A stretch of 64,000 nucleotides of DNA, taken from contig LNDS01000045.1 in assembly GCA_001464835.1 (NCBI GenBank), forward strand, positions 1 through 64,000. The letters run 5' to 3'. The notes under the pieces were generated by a model. The model was not told the DNA's origin. It searched no databases and saw only the letters and a program-made list of their open reading frames with translations. Position numbers and translations under genes: made by a program. Source of the stretch: Rhizobiales bacterium Ga0077525. Lineage in GTDB: Bacteria > Pseudomonadota > Alphaproteobacteria > Rhizobiales > Xanthobacteraceae. Positions 17,426-25,593 of the stretch are shown piece by piece (within the stretch, counting starts at the first letter, position 1; the number at the start of each line of letters is the position of its first letter).

Positions 17426-17875
17426 ATGGCGACAGTTCAATTTGCGGTGAACGGTCAATCGGTCCAGCTCGCGCTCGACAACGAAGAGACGCCGCTGCTC
17501 GATGTTCTGCGCAATGAACTCGGCCTGATGGGCACGCGCTTCGGCTGCGGCCTAAACAGTGCGGCTGCTGCATGGTGCTGATCGACGGCGTGCCTGAGAA
17601 ATGCTGCGCCAAGCCGGTCTGGAGCATCGCCGGCAAAAGCATCACCACCGTCGAGGGCATCGGCACGCCGGCGCTTCCGCATCCATTGCAGCAGGCTTTC
17701 ATCGACGAGCAGGCCGGCCAATGCGGCTATTGCCTTTCCGGCATACTGATTTCGGCCAAGGCGTCGCTGGCAAAAACTCCGTCACCGACGCGCGCCGAGA
17801 TCGCGCAAGTTTAAGCGGCCAGTCCGCGGCCGTCGCCTGGTCGGTTTCGCGCGGCAATGCCGTATATCGCCCGTC
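17426..17875 (+). pseudogene. Frameshifted [2Fe-2S] small subunit of a molybdenum hydroxylase (xanthine dehydrogenase/isoquinoline oxidoreductase family)
   Basis: The first frame (from 17426) encodes the plant-type ferredoxin fold: VQFAVNGQSVQLALDNEETP, then LLDVLRNELGLMGTRFGCG. It hits a stop at 17579 because a base is missing near 17553, inside the first cluster motif. In the next frame the protein resumes as CGCCMVLIDGVPEKCC, followed by the second domain with QCGYCLSGILISAKASL. The frame breaks again near 17812: the expected LCRCG cluster segment is scrambled, but GRFRAAMPYIAR is recognisable. Without both clusters the product cannot carry electrons. The large molybdopterin subunit is absent. 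The family has about 150 residues, matching the intact length here. Confidence 0.85.
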
Positions 17876-18718
17876 TCAGTGCGCCATCAGCACCGGCAGC
17901 GTCGCATTGCCGAGAATGTGGCGGGTCGCCCCGCCGAAGATCATCTGCCGCAAACGGCTCTGCGTATAGGCGCTTTTGACCACCAGATCGCAACCCAGCG
18001 ATGCGGCATGCTCAAGGGTGATCTCGCCGATCGCCTCGCCGGAACTGCGGTCGCTTTTCTTCAGTGTCAGAGCTTCCGCCTTCACGCCATTGCGGCGCAG
18101 ATGAAGCGCCGCGTCCTCGCCCGACGGCCCGGAGGTCGCGCCGCCCTCCACCATGAGGACGGTCACTTTGTCAGCACGTTGCAGCAGCGGCAGCGCAAAG
18201 GAATTGGTGTGCGCCTGTTCGGTGCTGCGGTTCCAGGCGACCAGCACGTTGCGGCCGATGGTCTTCGGCACTTCTTTCGGCACGATCAGCACCGGCCGGC
18301 CGGCATCGAACAAGGCCGACTCCAAAGGCGGCATGCGCGGATTTTCCGCCGACGCGCCGGGCCGGCCGAGCACGATCAGGTCGAACACCCGGCCATAGCT
18401 GCCGATATAGGCGTCCTCGGCGGACTCGGCACGCGGCCAGCCGTAGGAATAGCTCGCCGGCGCCTGCCCGCCCGGCGGCACCTTGTGCGCCTCCATGAAG
18501 GCCTGGAAGGTGGCCTTGGCCTCGTTGGCGGTATCCGGCTCAAAGGCGCCGGAAATCGCAAGACTCGAAACTGGTTCGACCGTGACATAGGTGCCTGGTG
18601 ACGGTCGCACCGCAAAACCCTCCATATAACTGTCGAAAATCTGCGCCATCAGCCGCGCACCCTCCAGAACGGATGTCATGGCATCGTGATCTTCGGTCGG
18701 GATGAGAATGGTTTTCAT
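17876..18718 (-). CDS. Universal stress protein (UspA family)
   Basis: A 280-residue protein opening MKTILIPTEDHDAMTSVLEG, the first strand of a universal stress domain. The second half has the domain's C-terminal signature: DLIVLGRPGASAENPRM near the middle, and CDLVVKSAYTQSRLRQMIFG with GATRHILGNATLPVLMAH at the end. This suggests two tandem Usp folds. The final GGATRHILGNATLPVL matches the ATP-binding loop GxxxxVLxxxxxPVL fairly well. Such proteins help survival under starvation or oxidative stress, with unknown chemistry. A start at 18730 is also possible; neither has a good ribosome site. Its stop abuts the decayed end of the oxidoreductase remnant. Confidence 0.88.
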   Translation of the reverse strand: MKTILIPTEDHDAMTSVLEGARLMAQIFDSYMEGFAVRPSPGTYVTVEPVSSLAISGAFEPDTANEAKATFQAFMEAHKVPPGGQAPASYSYGWPRAESAEDAYIGSYGRVFDLIVLGRPGASAENPRMPPLESALFDAGRPVLIVPKEVPKTIGRNVLVAWNRSTEQAHTNSFALPLLQRADKVTVLMVEGGATSGPSGEDAALHLRRNGVKAEALTLKKSDRSSGEAIGEITLEHAASLGCDLVVKSAYTQSRLRQMIFGGATRHILGNATLPVLMAH

Positions 18719-18961
18719 GAGGGTTACCATCCGGTTTGCTGTGGCAGGCCGGAATCCGGCCCGGCGTTGCGGAGCTTAAATGGCGTCGCGGCAATAACCA
18801 GCCCTTATTGCACAGCCCGGCGGCGGCTTTTGCCCTTAAAACTGCGCCTAAATACCGCCCCTCCCCGGTTGAGGGCGTGCAGCCGAAACCGTCCGTTAAT
18901 ACCGGCTCAGTAGCCTGCCTCCAATGAGGTATCGGGCAGGACGCCCGAGGCCCGGGGTCCC

Positions 18962-19507
18962 ATGGTCCGTATCGATTTCAATCGTCTGCGTTTCCTCGTC
19001 ATTGACGACAACGCCCATATGCGCCGGATTCTGCGCACGCTTTTGCACGGTTTCGGCGCCCGCGAAGTCTATGAAGCGGAAGACGGCGCGGCCGGCCTGG
19101 AAGCCTTCACCCACTACATCCCGGACATCATCATCACCGACTGGGCGATGCCGATCTTCGACGGGCTGGAGCTGGCGCAGATGATCCGCCAGCCCGGCGC
19201 CAACGCCAATCCTTACGTCGCCATCATCATGCTGACCGGCCACTCGGAAAAGAAGCGCGTCACCGCCGCGCGCGACGCCGGCGTCACCGAATTTCTCGCC
19301 AAGCCGATCTCGGCCAAGGGCCTCTACCAGCGCATCGTCAATGTGGTCGCTAATCCGCGCCCCTTCATCAAGACCAAGACCTACTTTGGTCCCGATCGCC
19401 GCCGCAACGTGAACGCAAGCTATGTCGGCACCGAACGCCGCAAGGGCGGCAAGGCCGACCTCATTCGTCAAACCGCTTTGCTCGAAAAAGTTCGCGCACC
19501 AGGCTGA
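18962..19507 (+). CDS. Response regulator receiver protein (CheY-like, with C-terminal tail)
   Basis: A 181-residue single receiver domain with a basic tail and no DNA-binding or enzymatic output domain. The phosphoacceptor is Asp60 in DIIITDWAMP; acidic Asp15/Asp16, switch Thr92 (MLTGHS) and Lys114 (LAKPIS) complete the active site. The tail (about 135-181) is rich in Arg/Lys and includes KTYFGPDRRRN and YVGTERRKGGK, a pattern seen in alphaproteobacterial orphan receivers. It lies 18 bp upstream of an Hpt protein gene, so the two likely exchange phosphate in a relay. No histidine kinase is adjacent. Confidence 0.92.
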   Translation: MVRIDFNRLRFLVIDDNAHMRRILRTLLHGFGAREVYEAEDGAAGLEAFTHYIPDIIITDWAMPIFDGLELAQMIRQPGANANPYVAIIMLTGHSEKKRVTAARDAGVTEFLAKPISAKGLYQRIVNVVANPRPFIKTKTYFGPDRRRNVNASYVGTERRKGGKADLIRQTALLEKVRAPG

Positions 19508-19525
19508 CAAAGGCAGCTTTAAACC

Positions 19526-20104
19526 ATGGCTCCGCAAAAGAACACGGCCGCGATCGCCACCTACGGCGATCACGAGGTCATCAAACCGGAAAACAAACTA
19601 CGCAAGTATGTTTCCGACACGCCGTTCGTGCCGGGCGAGGACGATCCGGTCGCCCGCGCCGAAGCGGCGCTCGCGGAGCTGTCGGGCGAATTCGGTTCGA
19701 TGATGGACGAGGAATGCGACCGTCTCGACAAGGAACGCCGCGCCGTGTTGAAGCAAGGCTTTACCAAAGCCACCACGGAAAAACTGTTCCATGCCGCGCA
19801 CGACATCAAGGGCCAGGCCGCGACCTTCGGTTACCCCGCGGTCGCCTCGGCCGCCGACAGCCTGTGCCGGCTGATCGAGTATACGCCGGACGCGACCCGC
19901 ATCCCGTCCCGACTGGTCGATCAGCACGTCGATGCCGTGCGCGCGATTTATCGTGAATACACCCGCTCCGACGCGCAGAACCTCGCCGGCATTCTCAGCG
20001 CGCGCTTGCGCGAAGTGACCGACGAATTCCTGATCCACGAAAACCGCAATCGCCCGGATATTCTCGAGCAGATCACCGGCGGGCCGTCGATCGTTCCGGA
20101 GTGA
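19526..20104 (+). CDS. Histidine phosphotransfer (Hpt) domain protein
   Basis: A 192-residue protein whose central helices carry the Hpt signature AAHDIKGQAATFGYP; His92 is the predicted phosphoacceptor, followed by the usual Lys-Gly. An Hpt passes phosphate between a hybrid kinase and a receiver. The N-terminal 50 residues (KPENKLRKYVSDTPFVPGED) and the C-terminal 60 are not recognisable domains. The ATG is 18 bp after the receiver gene, so they form an operon. This is an orphan relay pair: the kinase that feeds it must be elsewhere. A palindromic repeat follows the stop. Confidence 0.85.
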   Translation: MAPQKNTAAIATYGDHEVIKPENKLRKYVSDTPFVPGEDDPVARAEAALAELSGEFGSMMDEECDRLDKERRAVLKQGFTKATTEKLFHAAHDIKGQAATFGYPAVASAADSLCRLIEYTPDATRIPSRLVDQHVDAVRAIYREYTRSDAQNLAGILSARLREVTDEFLIHENRNRPDILEQITGGPSIVPE

Positions 20105-20107
20105 ATT

Positions 20108-20202
20108 CTGTCGTCCCCGCGAAGGCGGGGACCCAGTATCCCCGTTCTTGGTGACAACGAAGGCTTGCGATTACTGGATGCCCGCATTCGCGGGCATGAC
20201 AG
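20108..20202 (+). repeat. Palindromic intergenic repeat (CCCCGCGAAGGCGGGG type), copy 1
   Basis: A 95-bp element with inverted ends: CTGTCGTCCCCGCGAAGGCG at the left and, read from the other strand, CTGTCATGCCCGCGAATGCG at the right. Each end forms a GC-rich hairpin. A relative lies at 52843-52931. It sits between the convergent Hpt and DUF2336 genes and may serve as a bidirectional RNA end. Confidence 0.75.
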
Positions 20203-20208
20203 TTTAAA

Positions 20209-21399
20209 CTACGCCACCATGCGGGCGTGTTCGAGCTGCGGCGGGTACGGCATCGCTTGATCGTTGGCGACCAGATCGTCGCAGAACATGCGCGCTTCCT
20301 CGCGCGCGGCCTCGACCGCGAAGCGCCGCAACAGCGACAACAAGGACGCCATGCCCTCGCTGCGCTCGGCTTCGCACGCCGCCAGCACCCGTTCGACCAT
20401 GCGGCGCTTCAAGCGCGAGACGCCGCCATGCTCGCCGACCAGAATGCCGTCGCGCAGCGCCGCGATCGCTTCGCGGAACGCCGGATAGGCAGCGCTAGGC
20501 AGCCCGGCTTTGCCGAACAGAGCGCGGAAGCCGGAAATGTTCTTGTCGTGGATGTAACTGGTGACGCGGTCGAGCGGCATGCCGGACAATTCCGCCAAAG
20601 CCTCTTCGAACAACACGACATTGCCGGACAACAGCGCGCGCAGGATCATGCCGGCGGTCAATTGCCCGCTCTGGCGCAGATGCAGCATCAGTTCGCCGAT
20701 TTCCTCGTAAGGCGTCTCGGCGGCGAGCGCCAGGGTCGCCTTCTCGCACGCCTCGCGCGCCGCGTATTCGGCGTGTTCGGGCCCGAGCCAATGGCGCGCC
20801 GACACGAAGCCGGCGAGCGTCTGCGACAGCTTGGCGAGCAGCGCCTGGCGCACCGCCATCGGCAGGTCGGGACGGCTGACAAGATTTTCGCGGATCGGCG
20901 GCAAATGGCCGAAGCGCTCGACAATGCGGTTGATCGAGAACGGCGCAATGTCGGCGTCGTTGTTTTCCAAAAGCGCCAGGCAGGCCTGCGCGGGTCCGAC
21001 TTCGGCAATCGCCGCCGCCAGCGGCCGCGACAGCAGCGCACGGCCGGCAATGGCGATCTGCGCATCGGGGTGTCCAGTGGCGAACAGGTCGACGAGATCC
21101 TCGTCGTTCAACAGAGGCGAGCGCGCCAGAAGCGGCAGCGCGACATCGGGCTGATCGGCCGCCAGCGCATGCACGACGATCGGCGGCGCTTTTTGCGATG
21201 ATGCGAACACCTCGGAGAGCGCGCCGCGCACCAGAGGCGACGGATCGTCCAAGAGCATGATCATCGCACCTTCGGCGGCGGCGAGATCGTCGGCGGATAA
21301 ATCGGAGTGGAGATAGGCGCGGGCCAGCGCGGATGTCGCTTCGGCCCGTTCACCGGCCGGCGCATGGCGGATCCATTGCAGAAACTGACGAACAATCAT
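20209..21399 (-). CDS. DUF2336 domain protein
   Basis: A 396-residue cytoplasmic protein of the DUF2336 family, typical of alphaproteobacteria. It is made of helical, HEAT-like repeats (for example DDPSPLVRGALSEVFASS, then VVHALAADQPDVALPLLARS and LNDEDLVDLFATGHPDAQ). The C-terminal half has SGQLTAGMILRALLSGNVVL and SGFRALFGKAGLPSAAYPAF. The molecular role is not established; HEAT-like folds usually bind proteins. Its neighbour across the repeat is the receiver/Hpt pair, so a signalling role is conceivable but unproven. The ATG at 21399 is preferred over a TTG at 21432; its ribosome site is weak. Confidence 0.85.
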   Translation of the reverse strand: MIVRQFLQWIRHAPAGERAEATSALARAYLHSDLSADDLAAAEGAMIMLLDDPSPLVRGALSEVFASSQKAPPIVVHALAADQPDVALPLLARSPLLNDEDLVDLFATGHPDAQIAIAGRALLSRPLAAAIAEVGPAQACLALLENNDADIAPFSINRIVERFGHLPPIRENLVSRPDLPMAVRQALLAKLSQTLAGFVSARHWLGPEHAEYAAREACEKATLALAAETPYEEIGELMLHLRQSGQLTAGMILRALLSGNVVLFEEALAELSGMPLDRVTSYIHDKNISGFRALFGKAGLPSAAYPAFREAIAALRDGILVGEHGGVSRLKRRMVERVLAACEAERSEGMASLLSLLRRFAVEAAREEARMFCDDLVANDQAMPYPPQLEHARMVA

Positions 21400-21535
21400 G
21401 ACACGACCAAACGCTACAACAATCGCCGTCAACAGCGGCGAACGCGAAAAGCCTATGTCAGGACGCTTAACAAACCGTTCACCATAGGAATTGATGAAAC
21501 GTTAACGACGATTATCGCGCATGAAGCCGTAGCGC

Positions 21536-22573
21536 TCACGCCTTGCCGTTGAAAATTCCGCGCGCATTGGTGGCGCCGTCGGTGAACAGGTCAAGGCCGC
21601 GCCCACTGCGCGCCGCGCCGGGATTTGCGCCCGCCTGATCGGCGGCGGACGGCGTCCACAGGCTGGCGACGGTTTGCGAAACAGGTTCTTCGCCACGGTC
21701 GCTGAACATCGCCTGGAACAGCGGCCGCGAATCCGCAATCGCCTGCATCTTACTGCGCGCATCGGCGAGCGCCTGCGTGATGCCGGCGGTATCAGGCGCG
21801 GTGACGCCTGCCCGGCCCGGCGTCTTGATCGGCGAATTGGCGGAAACCGGCACGCCTGAGAAAGCCATGGACGGAATCTGCGCCGCAGCCAGCGGCTGAA
21901 CCGCCGCCGCGACGGGATCGGCAGGCCGCGCAACGGAGGCGACCGCGACCGTGCTGGCATTGTCGAATTTGCCGGTCAGCCTTGCATAGACCTGACCGAT
22001 GGTGCGGGCGCTGCCCGAGCTGTCGTAGAAAATGCTGCGGTTGGCGGCGGCGGCGGCGGGAAACATCCGCGCGGCATTGGCGTCGGGCCGCGAATCGGCG
22101 GCGTTGATCATCTTGCCGGCGCCGTCGGGCCCGAGAAAATGCGCGATGTAGAGTTCGCCTTCGGTCGGCCGGCGTCCGATCGAACCGGTGAGCTGGAACG
22201 CATTGGCGCGCGAGAACGCGCCGGCCATCAGCGCGCTGGTTTCCGGATCGCTGCGCAGCTTCATGATCGCGGCGCGCGCGGCCGGATCTTCGACACTGTA
22301 GCGGCCATCGCTGGATTTACTGATCGCGTCGGCATATTGGCCGAGGCCGAGCGACGCGCCCTCCTGCTTCATGGTGCCGAGCCAGGTCTGGTCGATGAAC
22401 TGGTAAAGCCCCTTGGCCGACGAGGTCGCCGCCTGCGCCTGCGGGTTCAGCCCGGATTCGATCTTGGCCGTGGTGAGCAAATATTGGAAACTGATGCCGG
22501 TCGATTGCGACGCCTGGCGGATCGCACCCGTGATCTGAGACGCCGGATTGTTGGAGACGGAATCGATGGCCAT
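21536..22573 (-). CDS. Lytic transglycosylase-like SLT-domain protein
   Basis: A 345-residue protein with a soluble-lytic-transglycosylase (lysozyme-like) domain in its first 190 residues. The catalytic Glu is in AKIESGLNPQAQA; the motif AKGLYQFIDQTWL supplies the usual second block, and ELYIAHFLGPDGAGKMI the third. Such enzymes cleave peptidoglycan to let flagella or secretion machines pass. No classical signal peptide is visible: the N-terminus begins AIDSVSNNPASQITGAIRQA. It may therefore leave the cell through a specialised apparatus, which would fit a flagellar role. The C-terminal 150 residues are Ala/Pro-rich and probably unstructured. The ATG at 22573 follows AAGGG. Confidence 0.85.
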   Translation of the reverse strand: MAIDSVSNNPASQITGAIRQASQSTGISFQYLLTTAKIESGLNPQAQAATSSAKGLYQFIDQTWLGTMKQEGASLGLGQYADAISKSSDGRYSVEDPAARAAIMKLRSDPETSALMAGAFSRANAFQLTGSIGRRPTEGELYIAHFLGPDGAGKMINAADSRPDANAARMFPAAAAANRSIFYDSSGSARTIGQVYARLTGKFDNASTVAVASVARPADPVAAAVQPLAAAQIPSMAFSGVPVSANSPIKTPGRAGVTAPDTAGITQALADARSKMQAIADSRPLFQAMFSDRGEEPVSQTVASLWTPSAADQAGANPGAARSGRGLDLFTDGATNARGIFNGKA

Positions 22574-22710
22574 CGGGCTGCCCTTGGGAGGATCGCGGCT
22601 GCACTTGCCAACAGGGCCGTGAACGGACCTTTCGACCATGGGGATTTATGGTAAACGAAGCGTTAACGGCGGGCCCTCGGCCCGGTCACGCGATACCGGA
22701 GAATGAGCGA

Positions 22711-23193
22711 ATGAGCGAAGAAATAAAGCGGCACAAGCGCGGCGGCCTCTACTTCGAGGATTTCGAGGTCGGCAAATTGTACGAACACCGCTACACCCGC
22801 ACCGTCACGCAAATGGACAACATGCTGTTTTCCAACATGACGCTCAATCCGCAACCGCTGCACATCGACCGGCATTTCTGCGAGACCGAGACCGAATGGG
22901 GCCAGCCGCTGATGAACTCGCTGTTCACGCTCGGCCTGATGATCGGCATTCAGGTCTCCGACATGACGGTCGGCACGACGATTGCCAATCTCGGCATGAC
23001 CGACGTGAAATTTCCCAATCCGTTGTTCGAGGGCGACACGGTGAACTGCACGACGACGGTCGTCAGCAAGCGCGAGTCGAAGTCGCGGCCGAATGCGGGC
23101 ATCGTCGAATTCCACCACAAGGCGTTCAAGCAGGACGGCAGTCTGGTCGCGGAATGCCACCGCAATGCTTTCATCAACATGCGGCCCAAGTAA
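22711..23193 (+). CDS. MaoC-family (R)-hydratase
   Basis: A 160-residue single hot-dog-fold hydratase, which adds water to enoyl-CoA-type thioesters. The family segments are present: YFEDFEVGKLYEHRYTRTVT, NPQPLHIDRHFCETE with the catalytic Asp/His region, and FPNPLFEGDTVNCTTTV. The ATG at 22711 follows GGAGAA; a longer frame starting at 22648 lacks a ribosome site. The stop is 17 bp before a CitE-like lyase gene. Hydratase plus HpcH/HpaI-CitE lyase is the pairing seen for mesaconyl-CoA/methylmalyl-CoA-type interconversions, so a hydratase-lyase step on a C4-C5 CoA ester is the likely role, though the substrate is not fixed by sequence. Confidence 0.88.
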   Translation: MSEEIKRHKRGGLYFEDFEVGKLYEHRYTRTVTQMDNMLFSNMTLNPQPLHIDRHFCETETEWGQPLMNSLFTLGLMIGIQVSDMTVGTTIANLGMTDVKFPNPLFEGDTVNCTTTVVSKRESKSRPNAGIVEFHHKAFKQDGSLVAECHRNAFINMRPK

Positions 23194-23210
23194 CAAGGCA
23201 AGAAGAAAAC

Positions 23211-24086
23211 ATGCGCTCACTTCTGTTCGTGCCGGCCGATGCCGGACCCAAGCTCGACAAGGCGATGGCGTCGGGCGCCGACGCCGTTATCATCGATCTG
23301 GAAGATTCGATTTCGCCGGAGCGCAAGGTGCATGCGCGCGCCGCGTGCTTTGAATACCTTAAAAACGTGCAACCGAAGGCGCAGCGCCCGCGCCTGCTGG
23401 TGCGCATCAACGGCCTCGACACCGGCGAGACCGATGCCGACCTCGCGGCCATCGTGCCCGGCAAGCCGGACGCCGTTCTGTTTCCGAAAGCAGAAGGCGG
23501 CGCCAGCCTCGTCCATCTCGACGCCAAGCTGACGGCGCAGGAGGCGATTGCCGGCGTCGACGAAGGGTCGATCAAGGTGCTGGCGCAGAATGTCGAGTCG
23601 TCGCTCGGTCTGTTTATGGCCGGCACGTTTCGCGGCGTCTCGCCGCGCCTGATCGGCATCACATGGGGGCCGGAGGATTTGTCCGCCGAACTCGGCGCCG
23701 AAGCCAACCGCGACGCAAACGGCATTCTCACCGAGCCCTATCGCCTCGCGCGCTCGATCTGCCTGTTCAGCGCCGCGGCGGCGAAAGTGCCGGCGATCGA
23801 GACCATTTATGCCGATTTCCGCAACACCGATGGCCTGCGCCGCGAGACGATGGAGTCGCGCCGCGACGGCTTCACCGGCCGCCTCGCTATTCATCCGGCG
23901 CAGGTGCCGGTCATCAACGAGGTTTTTACGCCGAGCGCGGAGCAGATCGAGAAAGCCAAGGCCGTCATCGCCGCCTTCGCGGCGCAGCCCGGCGCCGGCG
24001 CGGTCGGCATCGACGGCAAGATGTATGACCGGCCGCATCTGGTGCGGGCACAAAGGTTGTTGGGAAGCCTTACTCCGTCATCCTGA
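23211..24086 (+). CDS. HpcH/HpaI-family CoA ester lyase (CitE-like)
   Basis: A 291-residue TIM-barrel lyase of the citrate lyase beta / malyl-CoA lyase family. It opens with RSLLFVPADAGPKLDKAMAS and ADAVIIDLEDSISPERK, where the Glu/Asp bind Mg2+. LLVRINGLDTGETDADL carries the substrate-binding Arg, and GITWGPEDLSAELG holds the second metal-binding region. The reaction is aldol cleavage or formation of a beta-hydroxyacyl-CoA, commonly malyl- or citramalyl-CoA. Co-transcription with the upstream MaoC hydratase is likely from the 17-bp spacing. Followed by a repeat with inverted ends and then hisI in the opposite direction. Confidence 0.9.
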   Translation: MRSLLFVPADAGPKLDKAMASGADAVIIDLEDSISPERKVHARAACFEYLKNVQPKAQRPRLLVRINGLDTGETDADLAAIVPGKPDAVLFPKAEGGASLVHLDAKLTAQEAIAGVDEGSIKVLAQNVESSLGLFMAGTFRGVSPRLIGITWGPEDLSAELGAEANRDANGILTEPYRLARSICLFSAAAAKVPAIETIYADFRNTDGLRRETMESRRDGFTGRLAIHPAQVPVINEVFTPSAEQIEKAKAVIAAFAAQPGAGAVGIDGKMYDRPHLVRAQRLLGSLTPSS

Positions 24087-24210
24087 GGTGCGAGCCGTCA
24101 GCGCGCATACGCGCTACGGCGAGCCTCGAAGATGAACGGCCACATGGGCGCAAGGACAGGGCCGTCGTCCTTCGAAGGCCGCGCTTTGCGCTCGCTCCTC
24201 AGGGTGACGG
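24075..24210 (+). repeat. 136-bp intergenic repeat with 14-bp inverted ends
   Basis: The ends are CCGTCATCCTGAGG and CCTCAGGGTGACGG, inverted copies with one mismatch. The interior holds further partial dyads (GCGCGCATACGCGC; CCTTCGAAGG). It overlaps the last codons of the CitE-like gene and stops 2 bp short of the hisI stop. Related CTCCTCAGGATGAGG-type sequence recurs at 60824-60938. This is a typical mobile-looking repeat of Bradyrhizobium relatives. Confidence 0.7.
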
Positions 24211-24211
24211 C

Positions 24212-24640
24212 TTACTTCTCGTACACCTTGCCCGGATCGAACGTCTTGCCGGCGTCCCTGAACTCAAGCTTGACCGCGCCGGTCTGCCCCAACGGCGCTG
24301 CGCGGTAGAAGCACGAGCGGCGGCCGGTGTGACACGCGCCCGGCCCTTCCTGTGCGACCTTGATCCAGACCGCGTCCTGGTCACAGTCGACGCGCAGTTC
24401 GCGCACGCGCTGAACGTGGCCGGACTCTTCGCCCTTCTTCCATAGCTTTTGGCGGGAGCGCGAGAAGTACCACGCCTCGCCGCTCTCGATGGTTTTTGCC
24501 AACGCCTCGGCGTTCATGTGCGCGACCATCAGCACGTCGCCATTGGCGACGTCGGTCACCACCGCGGTGACCAGCCCGTCGGCGTCGAATTTGGGAAGAA
24601 GCGTGAGGCCTTCTTCGATGTCGTGAGAGTGAGTGGACAA
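24212..24640 (-). CDS. hisI: Phosphoribosyl-AMP cyclohydrolase
   Basis: HisI opens the adenine ring of phosphoribosyl-AMP in histidine synthesis; 142 residues, the length of the stand-alone enzyme without a fused HisE domain. Motifs: [34 protein letters not shown], the metal-binding DCDQDAVW, and the Zn cysteines in [11 protein letters not shown]. The catalytic region is complete. It is 47 bp downstream of folE on the same strand, so the two may be co-transcribed. No other his gene is present. Confidence 0.95.
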   Translation of the reverse strand: MSTHSHDIEEGLTLLPKFDADGLVTAVVTDVANGDVLMVAHMNAEALAKTIESGEAWYFSRSRQKLWKKGEESGHVQRVRELRVDCDQDAVWIKVAQEGPGACHTGRRSCFYRAAPLGQTGAVKLEFRDAGKTFDPGKVYEK

Positions 24641-24687
24641 GGAATGCTCCTGGCTCTCCTCATCACCCCATCAGGTGCGAGCGCCGT

Positions 24688-25341
24688 TTACTTGCCGCGC
24701 AGCAAGGTCATGAAGCGGACCAGCTGGTTGGGGTCTTCGCGGAACGCGCCGGAGAAATGCGTCGTCACCGTCAAGGCGCCGGGCTTGTTCACGCCGCGGA
24801 TCGACATGCACATGTGCTCGGCCTCGATCATCACCGCGACGCCGCGCGGCTTGAGGACCTCCTCGATCGCGGTGGCGACCTGCGAGGTGAGATGCTCCTG
24901 CGTCTGCAGGCGGTGCGCGTAGACATCGACCAGCCGTGCCAGCTTGGACAGGCCGACGACCCGGTCGGTCGGCATATAGGCGACATGCGCCTTGCCGTAG
25001 AACGGCATCATGTGGTGCTCGCAATGCGAGTTGAAGCCGATATCCTTGACCAGCACGAAGTCGTCATAGCCGCCGGTCTCGCTGAAGGTGCGGTCGAGCA
25101 CTTCGGCAGGGCAGGCGCGGTAGCCTTCGTAGATTTCCTCATAGGCGTCGATGACGCGCTTCGGCGTATCGAGCACGCCTTCGCGCGCGGCATCGTCGCC
25201 GGCATAGGCGATCAGGGTGCGCACGGCCTCCTCCGCCGCCTCGCGCGACGGGCGCGGCGTATTCGGCGTCGGCGCCGCCCGCACATGGTCGGACAAGCCC
25301 TTCTGCTCGAATGGCTTGATGATTGAGTTCTTGGCGTCCAT
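24688..25341 (-). CDS. folE: GTP cyclohydrolase I (type IA)
   Basis: FolE converts GTP to dihydroneopterin triphosphate, the first step of folate synthesis; 217 residues. The zinc site is complete: Cys and His in HCEHHMMPF and the second Cys in HMCMSIRG. Other landmarks are [20 protein letters not shown] and [20 protein letters not shown]. The first 30 residues are variable, as in rhizobial orthologues. Divergent from the NifU-like gene at 25594; the 250-bp spacer carries a 12-bp dyad at 25493-25520. Confidence 0.96.
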   Translation of the reverse strand: MDAKNSIIKPFEQKGLSDHVRAAPTPNTPRPSREAAEEAVRTLIAYAGDDAAREGVLDTPKRVIDAYEEIYEGYRACPAEVLDRTFSETGGYDDFVLVKDIGFNSHCEHHMMPFYGKAHVAYMPTDRVVGLSKLARLVDVYAHRLQTQEHLTSQVATAIEEVLKPRGVAVMIEAEHMCMSIRGVNKPGALTVTTHFSGAFREDPNQLVRFMTLLRGK

Positions 25342-25492
25342 CGGTCTCTCCGTTCGACCCGCGCAATCGCCCTTTAGACTGCGCCGGGAGTGTCACCGGG
25401 GTGGCCGCGCCGTATGCCCCTTTTCGAGCAGAAGGACGCGCATTCCATTTGACACAGCCCCCGGGCCTGCGAAACGGTCGGGAAGCCATGTG

Positions 25493-25520
25493 CCGGTGCG
25501 AGAACCCCTTCTCGTACCGG
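25493..25520. promoter_or_regulatory. 12-bp inverted repeat between folE and the NifU-like gene
   Basis: CCGGTGCGAGAA and TTCTCGTACCGG pair over 12 bp with one G-T wobble around a CCCC loop. No T-tract follows on either strand. It lies in the divergent intergenic region and could be an operator or an RNA hairpin in the NifU-like leader. Confidence 0.4.
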
Positions 25521-25593
25521 CCGGACGATCCCTATATATTGCTTTGTACGGGTGAAGCAATGTGCCGGATCATCCCGGAGTGGGCCAATTTCG

